From contig DATNFO010000010.1 of the NCBI GenBank assembly GCA_035606355.1, positions 1 to 64,000 on the forward strand: a DNA stretch of 64,000 nt, given 5' to 3'. The first letter of the stretch is position 1. Each line of letters begins with the position of its first letter. A model generated the notes under the pieces. That model did not search any database. It was not told where the DNA came from and worked only from the letters and a program-made list of their open reading frames with translations. Source of the stretch: Sulfopaludibacter sp035606355 (lineage in GTDB: Bacteria > Acidobacteriota > Terriglobia > Bryobacterales > Bryobacteraceae). Of this stretch, positions 8,930 through 17,209 are shown one piece after another. The translations under genes and the position numbers were made by a program.

Positions 8930-9673
8930 TCATAGCCGCCCCTGCGCAACCCCTATGACCCGCCCACCATTCGAATCCTGCACGATGGCGAGCACGCGCA
9001 GACCGTTTGTCCCCGCGCCCGATGGCAGTGTCGCCGAAACATCTTTGGCGAACCCCTGGCCCTTCCTGATCGACCCCACTTTCACCAGCGCCCGCACCAC
9101 CGCCGCATGCTGCAGCGCGCGACCGGCGTTCTCGCCGCGCTTCACCTGCGTTTCCGCATGGTCGTCCGCGAGCGCCAGATACAAGTCCGCCGAGTGCCCC
9201 TCCACTGCCTTCACATCGACGTGCGCCGACACCCGCGCGCCGTCCCGCGTCACCGCCGAGACCGTCACCGGCACCTTCGCCTCGCGCTCCGCCGCCTGAA
9301 TCGCCGCCTGCACATCCGCTGCCCGGCTTCCCACCATCTGCGCGCGCCCGTCCACCACCATCTGCGGCGTATACGGACCATCCACGTGCAAGCGCTCGCA
9401 GTAATTCTGCTGCCGAGCGGTAAATTGCGGCGAGGAAAACCGGTCCACCCAACCCAGATTATTGAAGTAGTCGACGTGCTCGCTCATCACGATCAGTTCG
9501 GCGCCCGCCGCGGGTTGCGTACGATCCAAAGTCTCCAGCAGCCGGTCCGCGGCGGGACAATCCGAGCAGCCTTCGCTGGTAAACAGTTCCAGCAGGACCG
9601 GAGTCCGCTGCGCTGCCGGACCCGCCGCCGCCACAAACGACGTCAGAAGAAGCAGAAATCGAATCACGACCAT
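8930..9673 (-). CDS. DUF1223 secreted thioredoxin-fold protein
   Basis: The 247-aa protein has a signal peptide (MVVIRFLLLLTSFVAAAG) and the DUF1223 signature LELFTSEGCSDCPAAD, a Cys-x-x-Cys pair placed as in thioredoxin folds. SEHVDYFNNLGW and GPYTPQMVVDG are further family blocks. The biochemical role of DUF1223 is not established; the fold suggests a periplasmic thiol function, which is inference. It starts at 9673 inside the stop of the deoxyribosyltransferase gene (TAATG), so the two are translationally coupled, and lies 19 nt before the GH51 gene. Confidence 0.88.
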   Translation of the reverse strand: MVVIRFLLLLTSFVAAAGPAAQRTPVLLELFTSEGCSDCPAADRLLETLDRTQPAAGAELIVMSEHVDYFNNLGWVDRFSSPQFTARQQNYCERLHVDGPYTPQMVVDGRAQMVGSRAADVQAAIQAAEREAKVPVTVSAVTRDGARVSAHVDVKAVEGHSADLYLALADDHAETQVKRGENAGRALQHAAVVRALVKVGSIRKGQGFAKDVSATLPSGAGTNGLRVLAIVQDSNGGRVIGVAQGRL

Positions 9674-10128
9674 TACTTCGCCGCCGCTGCCGGAATAGTT
9701 ACCTCCGCAGCCGCAAATTTACGTTCGACGAACGCCAACGCGTCCTCTGCCGTACCGTACGCATGCACCGTGCATCGCGGATGCGTGTTGCCCGTGATGA
9801 GCAGCGAAATCCGCTCCGCCGCGTCCGCCCGGTACAACAGGATCACCGGCTTCATTCCCGCGCCCAGCAAATATCCCGCTTCGAACCCTATGCCGAAGCT
9901 CGACCCCGATACCTCGCCGACAAACACGTCGCACTCTGCAATCCACGCCATGTCGCGCGCGAACACCGCCGGCGCGCCCAAGCCGCGGTCCGCCGCCCGC
10001 GCATTATCGTCCACCAGATGGCGCGTGAGCACTTCATGCCCCATCGCTTCCAACGTTTCGACCACACGGCGCGCGGTCTCGACACCCGACCGGTCGCCCG
10101 CCACCGTAAAGCCGAAATAGATTTTCAT
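9673..10128 (-). CDS. Nucleoside 2-deoxyribosyltransferase-like protein
   Basis: The 151-aa protein begins MKIYFGFTVAGDRSG and contains the pattern RDMAWIAECDVFVGEVSG followed by GIGFEAGYLLG, typical of the nucleoside 2-deoxyribosyltransferase/DNPH1 fold, with the candidate catalytic Glu in GFEAGY. Such proteins cleave or exchange the N-glycosidic bond of deoxynucleosides or deoxynucleotides. Substrate specificity is not evident; a nucleotide-salvage or detoxifying role is inference. Its ATG (10128) overlaps the stop of the anti-sigma gene by four bases, so it is the third gene of a sigma/anti-sigma operon. Confidence 0.82.
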   Translation of the reverse strand: MKIYFGFTVAGDRSGVETARRVVETLEAMGHEVLTRHLVDDNARAADRGLGAPAVFARDMAWIAECDVFVGEVSGSSFGIGFEAGYLLGAGMKPVILLYRADAAERISLLITGNTHPRCTVHAYGTAEDALAFVERKFAAAEVTIPAAAAK

Positions 10129-10883
10129 ACCTTGTAGAGTAACTTGCCCGCCGCCAACCCCGCGAGCGCGCAAATCGCCACCACCGCGCCGTGCCACAAC
10201 CAGATGTGCCAGGCATCGAAATTGGGGCAATGCACTTCCAGAATCGCGAGTCCCGTCAACCCCGCAAGCGCGCCCGCCGCCGCACCCGCGCGCAGCGGAC
10301 GCAGCGATGCGCCGCGCCATATAACCGCGAAGACCAGCACCGCCACAGGCACAGCGAACTCCACGCCAGCGCGCAAACAACTCACGCCGCGCGCCACAAA
10401 CCGCGTCTCCGGCCGCGGACCGAAGGACAGCGCCACCACGACGGCCAGCAGCGCGCCCGCAATCGACGCTGACCACGCGAACACAGTGCCGAACTTCCGG
10501 CCCGGGCTCATCTGCCGCTCCAGCCACACCGCGACTGCCGCGGCGCATACAGCCAGAGGAGCGAAGATGCCGATCCGTCGCGTATCGCCCAATGCCCGCC
10601 ATCCGTATGCGTGCAGCAGCATCGCACCGGCAACCACCGCCGCGGCAACCGCGATCATCATCGCGCCGAGATAAAAAGCCGCCGGCGCCAGCGGACGCAC
10701 CGGGCGCAAATCGCGCACAATCGTCGACTGAATGCCGCGCACGTCCGCCGCGGCAGCATTCGCGCTCCCCTGCTCCAGGACGCGCAGCAGCGGACGGCAC
10801 CGCGCGCACTCCTCCGCATGACGGCGTGCGTCACCGGTCAGCGCGCCGGCGTCAAGAGCCGAATCCAACTCGCGGCACGTCAC
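10125..10883 (-). CDS. Membrane anti-sigma factor, NrsF/DUF1109-like with zinc finger
   Basis: The 252-aa protein has an N-terminal zinc-finger-like motif (RRHAEECARCRPLL, H-x3-C-x2-C) followed by six hydrophobic segments. The last third contains LEVHCPNFDAWHIWLWHGA, resembling the Cys/His signature of NrsF-type negative regulators. It would hold the neighbouring sigma factor at the membrane until a signal releases it. Start is a GTG at 10883 overlapping the sigma stop (GTGA). Combination of a soluble zinc finger with an NrsF-like membrane domain is visible; the signal sensed is unknown. Confidence 0.8.
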   Translation of the reverse strand: MTCRELDSALDAGALTGDARRHAEECARCRPLLRVLEQGSANAAAADVRGIQSTIVRDLRPVRPLAPAAFYLGAMMIAVAAAVVAGAMLLHAYGWRALGDTRRIGIFAPLAVCAAAVAVWLERQMSPGRKFGTVFAWSASIAGALLAVVVALSFGPRPETRFVARGVSCLRAGVEFAVPVAVLVFAVIWRGASLRPLRAGAAAGALAGLTGLAILEVHCPNFDAWHIWLWHGAVVAICALAGLAAGKLLYKV

Positions 10884-11440
10884 CCGCGCACCCCCGACAA
10901 AACTTGGCGCAGCCGCTCATACGCGCGATGAGCCTTCTGTTTCACCGCGCCGACCGTGGACGACGTCGCGCGTGCCACTTCCTCCACACTCAAGCCGTTG
11001 ACCTTCAAAAGCGTCAGCACCTCTTTCTGACTCTCCGGCAGCACCGCAATCATTGCTTCGAACGGAGGCAGATCGCGATCCGCCTCCGCCGCCTGCGAAC
11101 GTTCAGGCAACACATCGGCGGCCACTTCGCGCGCGCTTACCCGCCGCCGTTTGCGATAGCTATCCACCCGCACACGGCGGGCAATCGCGTACACCCAAGG
11201 CAGAAGAGGCTCGCCGGCACGAAACGTGTGCCGCACGCGGTGAATGCGCAGCCACGTATCCTGCAGCATGTCGTTGGCATCCGCAGCACTGCCCATCTGC
11301 GCCGCAAAGAAGCGGAAAAGTTGAGGACTCAGCAGTTCCACAAGCAGACTCGCAGCCGCGGCATCGCCTTGCTGATAGCGAACCATAAGCTCTACCGGGT
11401 CATTCGCCGGTGCGGCGGGAAAAGTCACGGCGCAAAGCAT
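10880..11440 (-). CDS. ECF-type RNA polymerase sigma factor
   Basis: The 186-aa protein has region 2 (LFRFFAAQMG..ANDMLQDTWLRIHR, LLPWVYAIARR) and region 4 (LPESQKEVLTLLKVNGLSVEEVA, TSSTVGAVKQKAHRAYERLR). Length and layout are those of extracytoplasmic-function sigma factors. The open frame extends upstream through repeat DNA; ATG at 11440 (MLCAVTF) was chosen because residues before it are repeat-derived. It is co-translated with its presumed anti-sigma partner (4-bp overlap). The family A repeat cluster sits immediately upstream, so its promoter must lie within or beyond repeat DNA. Confidence 0.9.
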   Translation of the reverse strand: MLCAVTFPAAPANDPVELMVRYQQGDAAAASLLVELLSPQLFRFFAAQMGSAADANDMLQDTWLRIHRVRHTFRAGEPLLPWVYAIARRVRVDSYRKRRRVSAREVAADVLPERSQAAEADRDLPPFEAMIAVLPESQKEVLTLLKVNGLSVEEVARATSSTVGAVKQKAHRAYERLRQVLSGVRG

Positions 11441-11474
11441 TGTATCGCGAGCAGGCAGGCGGCCCCTACCGGGG

Positions 11475-11845
11475 AAAAATCCGGCTGTTGTTCTCGTGGC
11501 GCTACATTCGCCTCTCGATGCACCTTTTACCGCTCCCTCACGGGACGGTGGAAGAATCCGGCTATCGTTCTCGTCGCGATTCATTCGCCTTTCGATACAC
11601 CTTTTACCGCTCCCTCACCGTCGCGGCTCCGTTAGCAGAATCAACTACATACGGAGCCGTGACCGTCAGGGAGCGGTAAAAGGTGCCGGCGATTTTAGTG
11701 CGTTTCGAAGTCGGCGTAAACGCAACTCGATTTTTCACAAGCGCGTCAGGGAGCGGTAAGAGGTGCCGGCCATTCGAGTGCGTTTGAATGCGTCAAAAAA
11801 GCGATTCGATATTTTTTCACAAGCCCGCAAGGGAGATTCGATTCT
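11475..11845. repeat. Family A repeat cluster, copy 2
   Basis: This fills the 450-bp gap between the divergent sigma and pectinesterase genes. Two left-type units (CCGGCTGTTGTTCTCGT and CCGGCTATCGTTCTCGT) precede a palindrome with arms 11600-11632 and 11651-11683 and an 18-nt loop that is the reverse complement of the copy 1 loop with one change. Right-type units follow (GGTGCCGGCGATTTTAGTGC; GGTGCCGGCCATTCGAGTGC), each ending near TTTTTCACAA...AGGGAG. Order is left units, palindrome, right units, the same as in the other copies but inverted relative to copy 1. Confidence 0.88.
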
Positions 11846-11874
11846 TTCACACCAGGAGGAAATCGGCTTACAAT
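11846..11874 (+). promoter_or_regulatory. Candidate sigma-70 promoter for the pectinesterase
   Basis: TTCACA (11846-11851) and TACAAT (11869-11874) each match five of six consensus bases with a 17-nt spacer. Predicted transcription start is ~11881, only about eight bases before ATG 11889, so the transcript would be nearly leaderless; AGGAGGA at 11854-11860 would then lie in the spacer, not serve as ribosome site. The -35 word resembles the TTCACA at the end of family A right-type units. Confidence 0.45.
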
Positions 11875-11888
11875 ATCGCATCGCCTCT

Positions 11889-14765
11889 ATGCGTCTCCAT
11901 ACATCGCTTACCGCGCTCCTGATGGCTCCGGCCCTCCTTCTCGCCGCCGGAAACACTCCGTCTTCGGTGATCGTTGACGACACGTTTGCCGCCGCCAACA
12001 GCCAGTTGCAGGACATCGCGCACAACTCTCTGTGGCTGTTCAACGGCCGCTCCACCAGCGTACGATCGGACGCCCCGGGCTCTGTTTCTTTCGACCTCAC
12101 ACCCACTTCCACGAATTCCGAGGGCTTTTGGGCCTACTTCACACCATCCGGCGCGCCCATCAACCTGGGAGTCGGCGATACGCTCAGCGTCACCGTCACC
12201 TTCTCCGTCAGCGGCTTCAAGAACAACGGCCAGGACGTTCGCTGGGGCGTGCTGAACTCGCTCGGCACCCGCAATACCGCCAACCTCACCGGCGGCATGA
12301 ACGATTCCACCTTCGTCAACGACACCGGTTACGGCCTCGACTATTTCGCCAGCGGCTCCGGCTCGCCCTTCGTCATCGCGCGCCGCACCACGCTTTCCAG
12401 CGCGAATGTATTTAACAGCTTCGGCGATTTCACGGCCATCCCCGGCAGCGGCGCGAACGCTCGACAGGCAATTGTTGATGGCGTCCCCTACACCTTGACC
12501 TACACCATCAAACGCCTCACCGCGACCACCACCCAAATCTCCAGTTCCGTCACCGGTGGTTCGCTCGCCGGCCTCGACTACACCGCCGTCGAAAGCAGCA
12601 CGTCGCCCAACACTGCCTTCGACTATTTCGCCTTCCGCATCGGCGGCACGAATTTCAGCACCGGGATCAAATTCACCGAGCTCAAAGTGCAATACCTCCC
12701 AGCCGCTCCGGTGATCGTCAGCCAGCCGCAGCCTTCGAGTCTCACCCTGCAGGTTGGCGGCAGCGTAAGCGTTTCGGTGGGCGCCGCCGGCAACGCGCTC
12801 CTCTACCAGTGGCAGAAAGACGGCCAGCCGCTCACCGGCAACGACTCCGCTTCCACCGCGACCCTCACGCTCTCCAACGTGCAGCATGCCGACGCCGGCA
12901 AGTACACGGCGGTCATCACCAACGCCGGCGGCACCGCCACCAGCGACCCCGTCACGCTCAAGGTCAGCGACACACCCGTGCCGCCCGCGCCGTCCATCCT
13001 CGTGCAGCCATCCGCCACCACCGTCACAGCCGGCCAGTACACCAGCCTCTTCGTAGCCGCCGCGGGCGACAACCTCATTTACCAGTGGTTTAAGAACGGC
13101 CAACTCATTTCGGGCGCAACCGACCTTCAACTGAAATTCCCCAGCGCACAGGCCGCCGACGCCGCGAGCTATTCCGTTGTGGTGGCCAACTCGAGCGGCA
13201 GCATTCAAAGCAAGCCCGCCGCCGTGCTGGTGGTCTCGCCGATGCACGCCACCAGCTTCGGTCCGGCGAACTGGGCCGCGGGCGTGTGCAATGACACATC
13301 CCTGTTCGTGAACTTCGATCAGCCTCCCGTCGCCGGCACTAGCGGCCGCATACAGGTCTTCAATTCGAAAGGCGCTGTGGTGGACGTCATCGATATGTCG
13401 TCCAGCCCGCAAAGTAAGACCATCGGCGGCACGACGTTCGCTTACGTCCCCGTGCTCGTGTCCGGCAACACCGCGACCATCCTGCTGCACCAGCCGCTGC
13501 CGTTCAACGCTTACTATTACGTCACCATGGACCCGGGCGTCATCACCGATGCCTCCGGCGCTCCCTTCAATGGCATTGCCGCGGGCGACCTTTGGGCGTT
13601 CCAGACGCGCGCCGCCGCTCCACAACCCGGGACGGCATCGCTCGCCGTTGCAGCCGATGGCTCGGGCGATTTCTGCACCGTTCAAAGCGCCATCGATTTC
13701 GTTCCCGCCGGCAACACCAAGCCAGTCACCATCACCGTCGCGCCCGGCAACTATAACGAGATCGTTTACGTGAATTCTCAGAAGCCGTTCATCACCGTGC
13801 GCGGTGCTGACCGCAACCTCACCGTCATTCAGTATCCGAACAACAACAGCCTCAACCCCAGCACCACCGGCCGCCCCACCTTCGGAGTGGACGCACCCGA
13901 TTTCACTCTGGAGAACCTCACCGTCTGGAACACCACCCCGAAAGGCGGCTCGCAAGCCGAAGCGTTCCGCGGCAACAACGCGCGCATCCTGCTCAATCGC
14001 GTCAACCTCAAGAGCTATCAGGACACGTTGCTGCTGCAAGGCGGCGGCTTCGTCACGGATAGCTACATCGAAGGCGATGTCGATTTCATGTGGGGCACGG
14101 GCCCCGTCTTCATTCAGAACTCCGAGTTGAAGGCGCTCTCCTCCAGCGGCTATTACACGCAGATCCGCAACGGCCAGGGACAGTTTGGCTTCGTCTACGT
14201 CAACAACCGGCTCACCGGAGCCACAGGCGTTACGGGTATGTATCTCGGCCGTATCGATCCCACAGTCTTTCCGTATAGTCAGGTGGTCTACATCAACAAT
14301 GCCATGGGTCCGGACGTTGCGCCGGTCGGTTGGCTGCTCAACAACGCTACCAGCGCTCCGAATGTGCAGTTCGAGGAGTATCGCAGCACGGATCTCAACG
14401 GAGCGCCGCTCGACGTGAGCCAGCGAGCCACATTCTCCCGCCAACTCACCGCGGCGCAAGCGGCGCAGCTCTCGGATCCGGCGAACGTGTTGGCCGGCTG
14501 GGTGCCTTACACGCTGAATGCCGGCTCGCCTGCAATCGCAGGCTGGAGTGCGCCCGCCGGCCACTCCGCGCAGGACTGGATCGGTCTCTTCGTCGCAGGA
14601 GCGGATGACGCAAACCCGGTAAGCCGGCAGTTCACGGGAGCCGCTACCACCGGCCGAACCACGTTCACGCCGCCCGCGCCGGGAACATACGAGTTCCGGA
14701 TGTTCGTGAATAACGGAACCGCGCGCGCGGCAGTCTCTACGCCGTTCGCCGTCACGCAGCAGTAG
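11889..14765 (+). CDS. Secreted multidomain pectinesterase (CE8) with two Ig-like domains
   Basis: The 958-aa exported protein (signal peptide MRLHTSLTALLMAPALLLAA) should de-esterify methylated pectin. Order: N-terminal beta-sandwich (~25-270); two Ig-like repeats (~275-360, 368-450), each with a core tryptophan (YQWQKDG, YQWFKNG) and a D-A-x-x-Y motif; a Big_5-like domain (~455-575); then the CE8 beta-helix. Catalytic aspartates are visible as D712 in SYQDTLL and D732 in GDVDFMWG. A tail of ~100 residues ends the protein. Typical bacterial CE8 enzymes are ~350-450 aa, so about half of this one is accessory, probably for attachment or spacing at the cell surface. ATG 11889 is chosen because the signal peptide begins there. 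Confidence 0.92.
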   Translation: MRLHTSLTALLMAPALLLAAGNTPSSVIVDDTFAAANSQLQDIAHNSLWLFNGRSTSVRSDAPGSVSFDLTPTSTNSEGFWAYFTPSGAPINLGVGDTLSVTVTFSVSGFKNNGQDVRWGVLNSLGTRNTANLTGGMNDSTFVNDTGYGLDYFASGSGSPFVIARRTTLSSANVFNSFGDFTAIPGSGANARQAIVDGVPYTLTYTIKRLTATTTQISSSVTGGSLAGLDYTAVESSTSPNTAFDYFAFRIGGTNFSTGIKFTELKVQYLPAAPVIVSQPQPSSLTLQVGGSVSVSVGAAGNALLYQWQKDGQPLTGNDSASTATLTLSNVQHADAGKYTAVITNAGGTATSDPVTLKVSDTPVPPAPSILVQPSATTVTAGQYTSLFVAAAGDNLIYQWFKNGQLISGATDLQLKFPSAQAADAASYSVVVANSSGSIQSKPAAVLVVSPMHATSFGPANWAAGVCNDTSLFVNFDQPPVAGTSGRIQVFNSKGAVVDVIDMSSSPQSKTIGGTTFAYVPVLVSGNTATILLHQPLPFNAYYYVTMDPGVITDASGAPFNGIAAGDLWAFQTRAAAPQPGTASLAVAADGSGDFCTVQSAIDFVPAGNTKPVTITVAPGNYNEIVYVNSQKPFITVRGADRNLTVIQYPNNNSLNPSTTGRPTFGVDAPDFTLENLTVWNTTPKGGSQAEAFRGNNARILLNRVNLKSYQDTLLLQGGGFVTDSYIEGDVDFMWGTGPVFIQNSELKALSSSGYYTQIRNGQGQFGFVYVNNRLTGATGVTGMYLGRIDPTVFPYSQVVYINNAMGPDVAPVGWLLNNATSAPNVQFEEYRSTDLNGAPLDVSQRATFSRQLTAAQAAQLSDPANVLAGWVPYTLNAGSPAIAGWSAPAGHSAQDWIGLFVAGADDANPVSRQFTGAATTGRTTFTPPAPGTYEFRMFVNNGTARAAVSTPFAVTQQ

Positions 14766-14768
14766 CCT

Positions 14769-15920
14769 ATGCAAATTGACCGCGAGTATGTCAGAGAAAC
14801 GCTCATCCGTCTCGTGCAGATCAATTCTGTAAACCCGCTGCTTGCCGCGGGAGCGCCGGGAGAATCCGCCATCGCAACCTTCATCGCGTCTTCTCTCCGC
14901 GATTGCGGCCTCGAAGTCGAGACGCACGAACCCGAGCCGGGACGAGTCTCCGTCCTCGGCCGGCTCGCCGGAAGCGGAAAGGCCCGCAGCCTGATGCTGA
15001 ACGCGCACTGCGACACCGTCGACGTGGCAGGAATGCCGGAGCCTTTTTCCGGCGCAATCCGCGGGGGCAAACTATACGGCCGCGGATCGTACGATATGAA
15101 AGGCAGCCTCGCCGCCTGCATGGGGGCCGCCAAGGCTCTGGCGGCCGCGAACATGCCTCTGCCCGGCGACCTCTTCGTCGCGGCCGTCGCCGACGAGGAG
15201 TACGGCAGCCTCGGAACAACTGACCTTCTGACGAAAGTGAGACCCGGCGCCGCGATCGTCACCGAGCCGACGGCCCTGGAAGTCTGCCTCGCGCACAAGG
15301 GCTACCTCTGGATCGAAGTGAAAGTCGAAGGCCGCGCCGCCCACGGAAGCCGGTTTCAACTCGGCATCGACGCAAACATGAAAATGGGAGCGTTCCTGGC
15401 GCGCCTGGCCGATCTCGAGAAGGAGCTTCGCAATCGCGAACCGCACCCCCTCGTGGGCCCGCCGTCGCTGCACGCAGCCATGCTTCAGGGAGGAAGCGGC
15501 TTGAGCACGTACGCGGCTCTTTCGACGGTCCACATCGAGCGTCGAACCGTTCCCGGGGAAACCGCCGCCGCTGCCGTATCCGAAATTCAGGCGATCGTCG
15601 ACGCGCTGTCGAAAGCCGACCCCGATTTCAAGGCCGAAGTCCGTCCCTACTTCATCAGAGACCCGTTCGAAGTAAGTAGCGAAGCGGAGATCGTGAAAGC
15701 CGTAGATCGTGCGGCCGAAAAAGTCAGAAGGGTAAAGCCCAAGCACGTTGGGGACACGCCCTGGATGGACGCCGCCCTCCTGCAAGCCGCTGGAGTCGAA
15801 ACCGTAGTGATCGGCCCCGCCGGAACCGGAGCCCACGCCAAAGAAGAATACGTGGATGTGGAATCGGTCATGCAACTCACGGAGATCCTCATAGAAACCG
15901 CGCTCACCTTCTGGTCGTGA
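14769..15920 (+). CDS. M20-family metallopeptidase (ArgE/DapE-like)
   Basis: The 383-aa protein has metal-binding landmarks of the M20 family: NAHCDTVDV, then GRGSYDMKGSLAA with the bridging Asp, and VADEEYG with the catalytic and metal Glu residues. An inserted dimerisation domain starts near KGYLWIEVKVEGRAAHGS. The family hydrolyses acyl-amino acids or dipeptides; the substrate is not readable. No signal peptide, so cytoplasmic. ATG lies three bases after the pectinesterase stop, so the genes are cotranscribed, but a metabolic link with pectin is not obvious. The gene ends just before the cloverleaf repeat. Confidence 0.88.
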   Translation: MQIDREYVRETLIRLVQINSVNPLLAAGAPGESAIATFIASSLRDCGLEVETHEPEPGRVSVLGRLAGSGKARSLMLNAHCDTVDVAGMPEPFSGAIRGGKLYGRGSYDMKGSLAACMGAAKALAAANMPLPGDLFVAAVADEEYGSLGTTDLLTKVRPGAAIVTEPTALEVCLAHKGYLWIEVKVEGRAAHGSRFQLGIDANMKMGAFLARLADLEKELRNREPHPLVGPPSLHAAMLQGGSGLSTYAALSTVHIERRTVPGETAAAAVSEIQAIVDALSKADPDFKAEVRPYFIRDPFEVSSEAEIVKAVDRAAEKVRRVKPKHVGDTPWMDAALLQAAGVETVVIGPAGTGAHAKEEYVDVESVMQLTEILIETALTFWS

Positions 15921-15921
15921 C

Positions 15922-15995
15922 AGTAGCGACCGGTCTCCAGACCGGTTGCAGCCGCGCTTGCGCGGCCGCGACAGGCGTGGACGCCTGTCGCTACT
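15922..15995. repeat. Family B four-way cloverleaf between convergent genes
   Basis: A 7-bp outer stem (15922-15928 with 15989-15995) encloses three hairpins: ACCGGTC-TCCA-GACCGGT (15929-15946), GCCGCGC-TT-GCGCGGC (15951-15966) and ACAGGCG-TGGA-CGCCTGT (15971-15988). All stems are perfect. It begins one base after the M20 stop and ends 17 nt before the end of the convergent beta-propeller gene, a position suited to a bidirectional terminator or 3'-end protector. It is 74 nt like a tRNA, but stem lengths and conserved bases rule out a tRNA. Confidence 0.85.
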
Positions 15996-16012
15996 CAGGT
16001 GGGTCTCCAGGC

Positions 16013-17149
16013 TTACCGGAAGACCCCGGTGTGCCCCAACGAATATCTCCCCGGCTGCGGATACACGCACAGCCCATGCGGGCCATGCCCCACGGGAATT
16101 TTCGCGAGCAACTTCCCGCTTTCCGTATCGATGGCATAGACCTCGGAGTTGTACCGCCCGGACAGCCACAGCACCTTGCCATCGGCCGAAACCCCGCCCA
16201 TATCCGGACTCCCGCCACCCGGCAACTCCCACTTCTTCGCGACCTTTCTCGTCGCCAGATCGACAACCGAAATGGTGCCCTCCCCGCGATTCGAAACGTA
16301 CAGCACGCGCGAATCGCGGCTCACGTACAGCCCGTGCGCGCCCTTCCCCGTCGGCAGAAAACTCTCCTGCTTGAACTCCTCTCCGTCGATCAGATGCAGC
16401 CCGTTGTTCTTCATGTCCGCAACGTAGAACACCTTGCCGTCGGGTGAAAGTTTCACATCCTGAGGCATTCCGCCTTCCGGCAAAGCCAGCCGTCCGAGCA
16501 CCTTCTGCTTCTCCACATCCACCTTGATCACCGCGCCGCCGAACTCGCAGCTCGCGATCAGGTAGCGCCCGTTCGCCGAAAAATCCATGTGGTCGATTCC
16601 CTTGCAGGGCACGTCCAGCGAATGCGTCATCTTCATCGTCGCCGCGTCGTGAAAGTTCAAGCGGCGCCGCTGCTCCGCCACGACGATCGCGTACTTGCCA
16701 TCGGGCGTGTAATACATGTTGTACGGGTCGATGATGGGAATCGTCTTCTTCACCTTCGCGGTGGCCGGGTCTATCAGCGTCAGGCTGTTGCCCATATCGT
16801 TCAGCACCCAGAGCGATTTCAAATCCCAGGAGGGCGTCACATGTTGCGGCAGCCGTCCCACGCGAAAGTGGTCCACCACCTTGTACGTGGTGGGGTCGAT
16901 CACGTCCACGGAGTTGCTCTCGGTATTCGGAACGTACACGCGAGAGATGAATTTGGCAACCGTCGGGCTCAACTCATTGTCACGGTCGTAGGAATAGATA
17001 TCGTTCTGATTGGTGACCGGCGGCATGCCGGGGAGTGGATTCGCCGACGGCGGCACACCGTCTGCAAAAACCATAAATAGGGCCAGGAAGAAAACGGAAG
17101 AGTACACGTAAATACTATAAATGAACAGACGGCGCAGCCGGGCTGCCAT
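16013..17149 (-). CDS. YVTN-type beta-propeller protein, membrane-anchored or secreted
   Basis: The 378-aa protein has one N-terminal hydrophobic segment (FIYSIYVYSSVFFLALFMVF) and then about seven blades of the YVTN/NHL-like pattern (VYVPNTESNSVDVIDP, LWVLNDMGNSLTLIDP, LYVSNRGEGTISVVDL). Such propellers usually bind partners or ligands outside the cytoplasm; no catalytic motif is visible. It follows the NrfD gene by 60 nt on the same strand, so it may be the last gene of the formate dehydrogenase unit, possibly as an accessory or electron-transfer scaffold; this is inference from position only. Confidence 0.82.
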   Translation of the reverse strand: MAARLRRLFIYSIYVYSSVFFLALFMVFADGVPPSANPLPGMPPVTNQNDIYSYDRDNELSPTVAKFISRVYVPNTESNSVDVIDPTTYKVVDHFRVGRLPQHVTPSWDLKSLWVLNDMGNSLTLIDPATAKVKKTIPIIDPYNMYYTPDGKYAIVVAEQRRRLNFHDAATMKMTHSLDVPCKGIDHMDFSANGRYLIASCEFGGAVIKVDVEKQKVLGRLALPEGGMPQDVKLSPDGKVFYVADMKNNGLHLIDGEEFKQESFLPTGKGAHGLYVSRDSRVLYVSNRGEGTISVVDLATRKVAKKWELPGGGSPDMGGVSADGKVLWLSGRYNSEVYAIDTESGKLLAKIPVGHGPHGLCVYPQPGRYSLGHTGVFR

Positions 17150-17209
17150 TGTTCTGAATCGAACTCCAATAGAAACCGTACGGCCGCGGTGTAGAGAGAG
17201 GCATCCGCC

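Noticed and set aside
11868..15008. 1046-aa minus-strand open frame
   Set aside because: It is the antisense shadow of the pectinesterase gene, with no recognisable domain.
15922..15995. tRNA gene
   Set aside because: Length and cloverleaf shape mimic a tRNA, but loops are 2-4 nt and there is no T-loop motif, anticodon loop or CCA-compatible acceptor.
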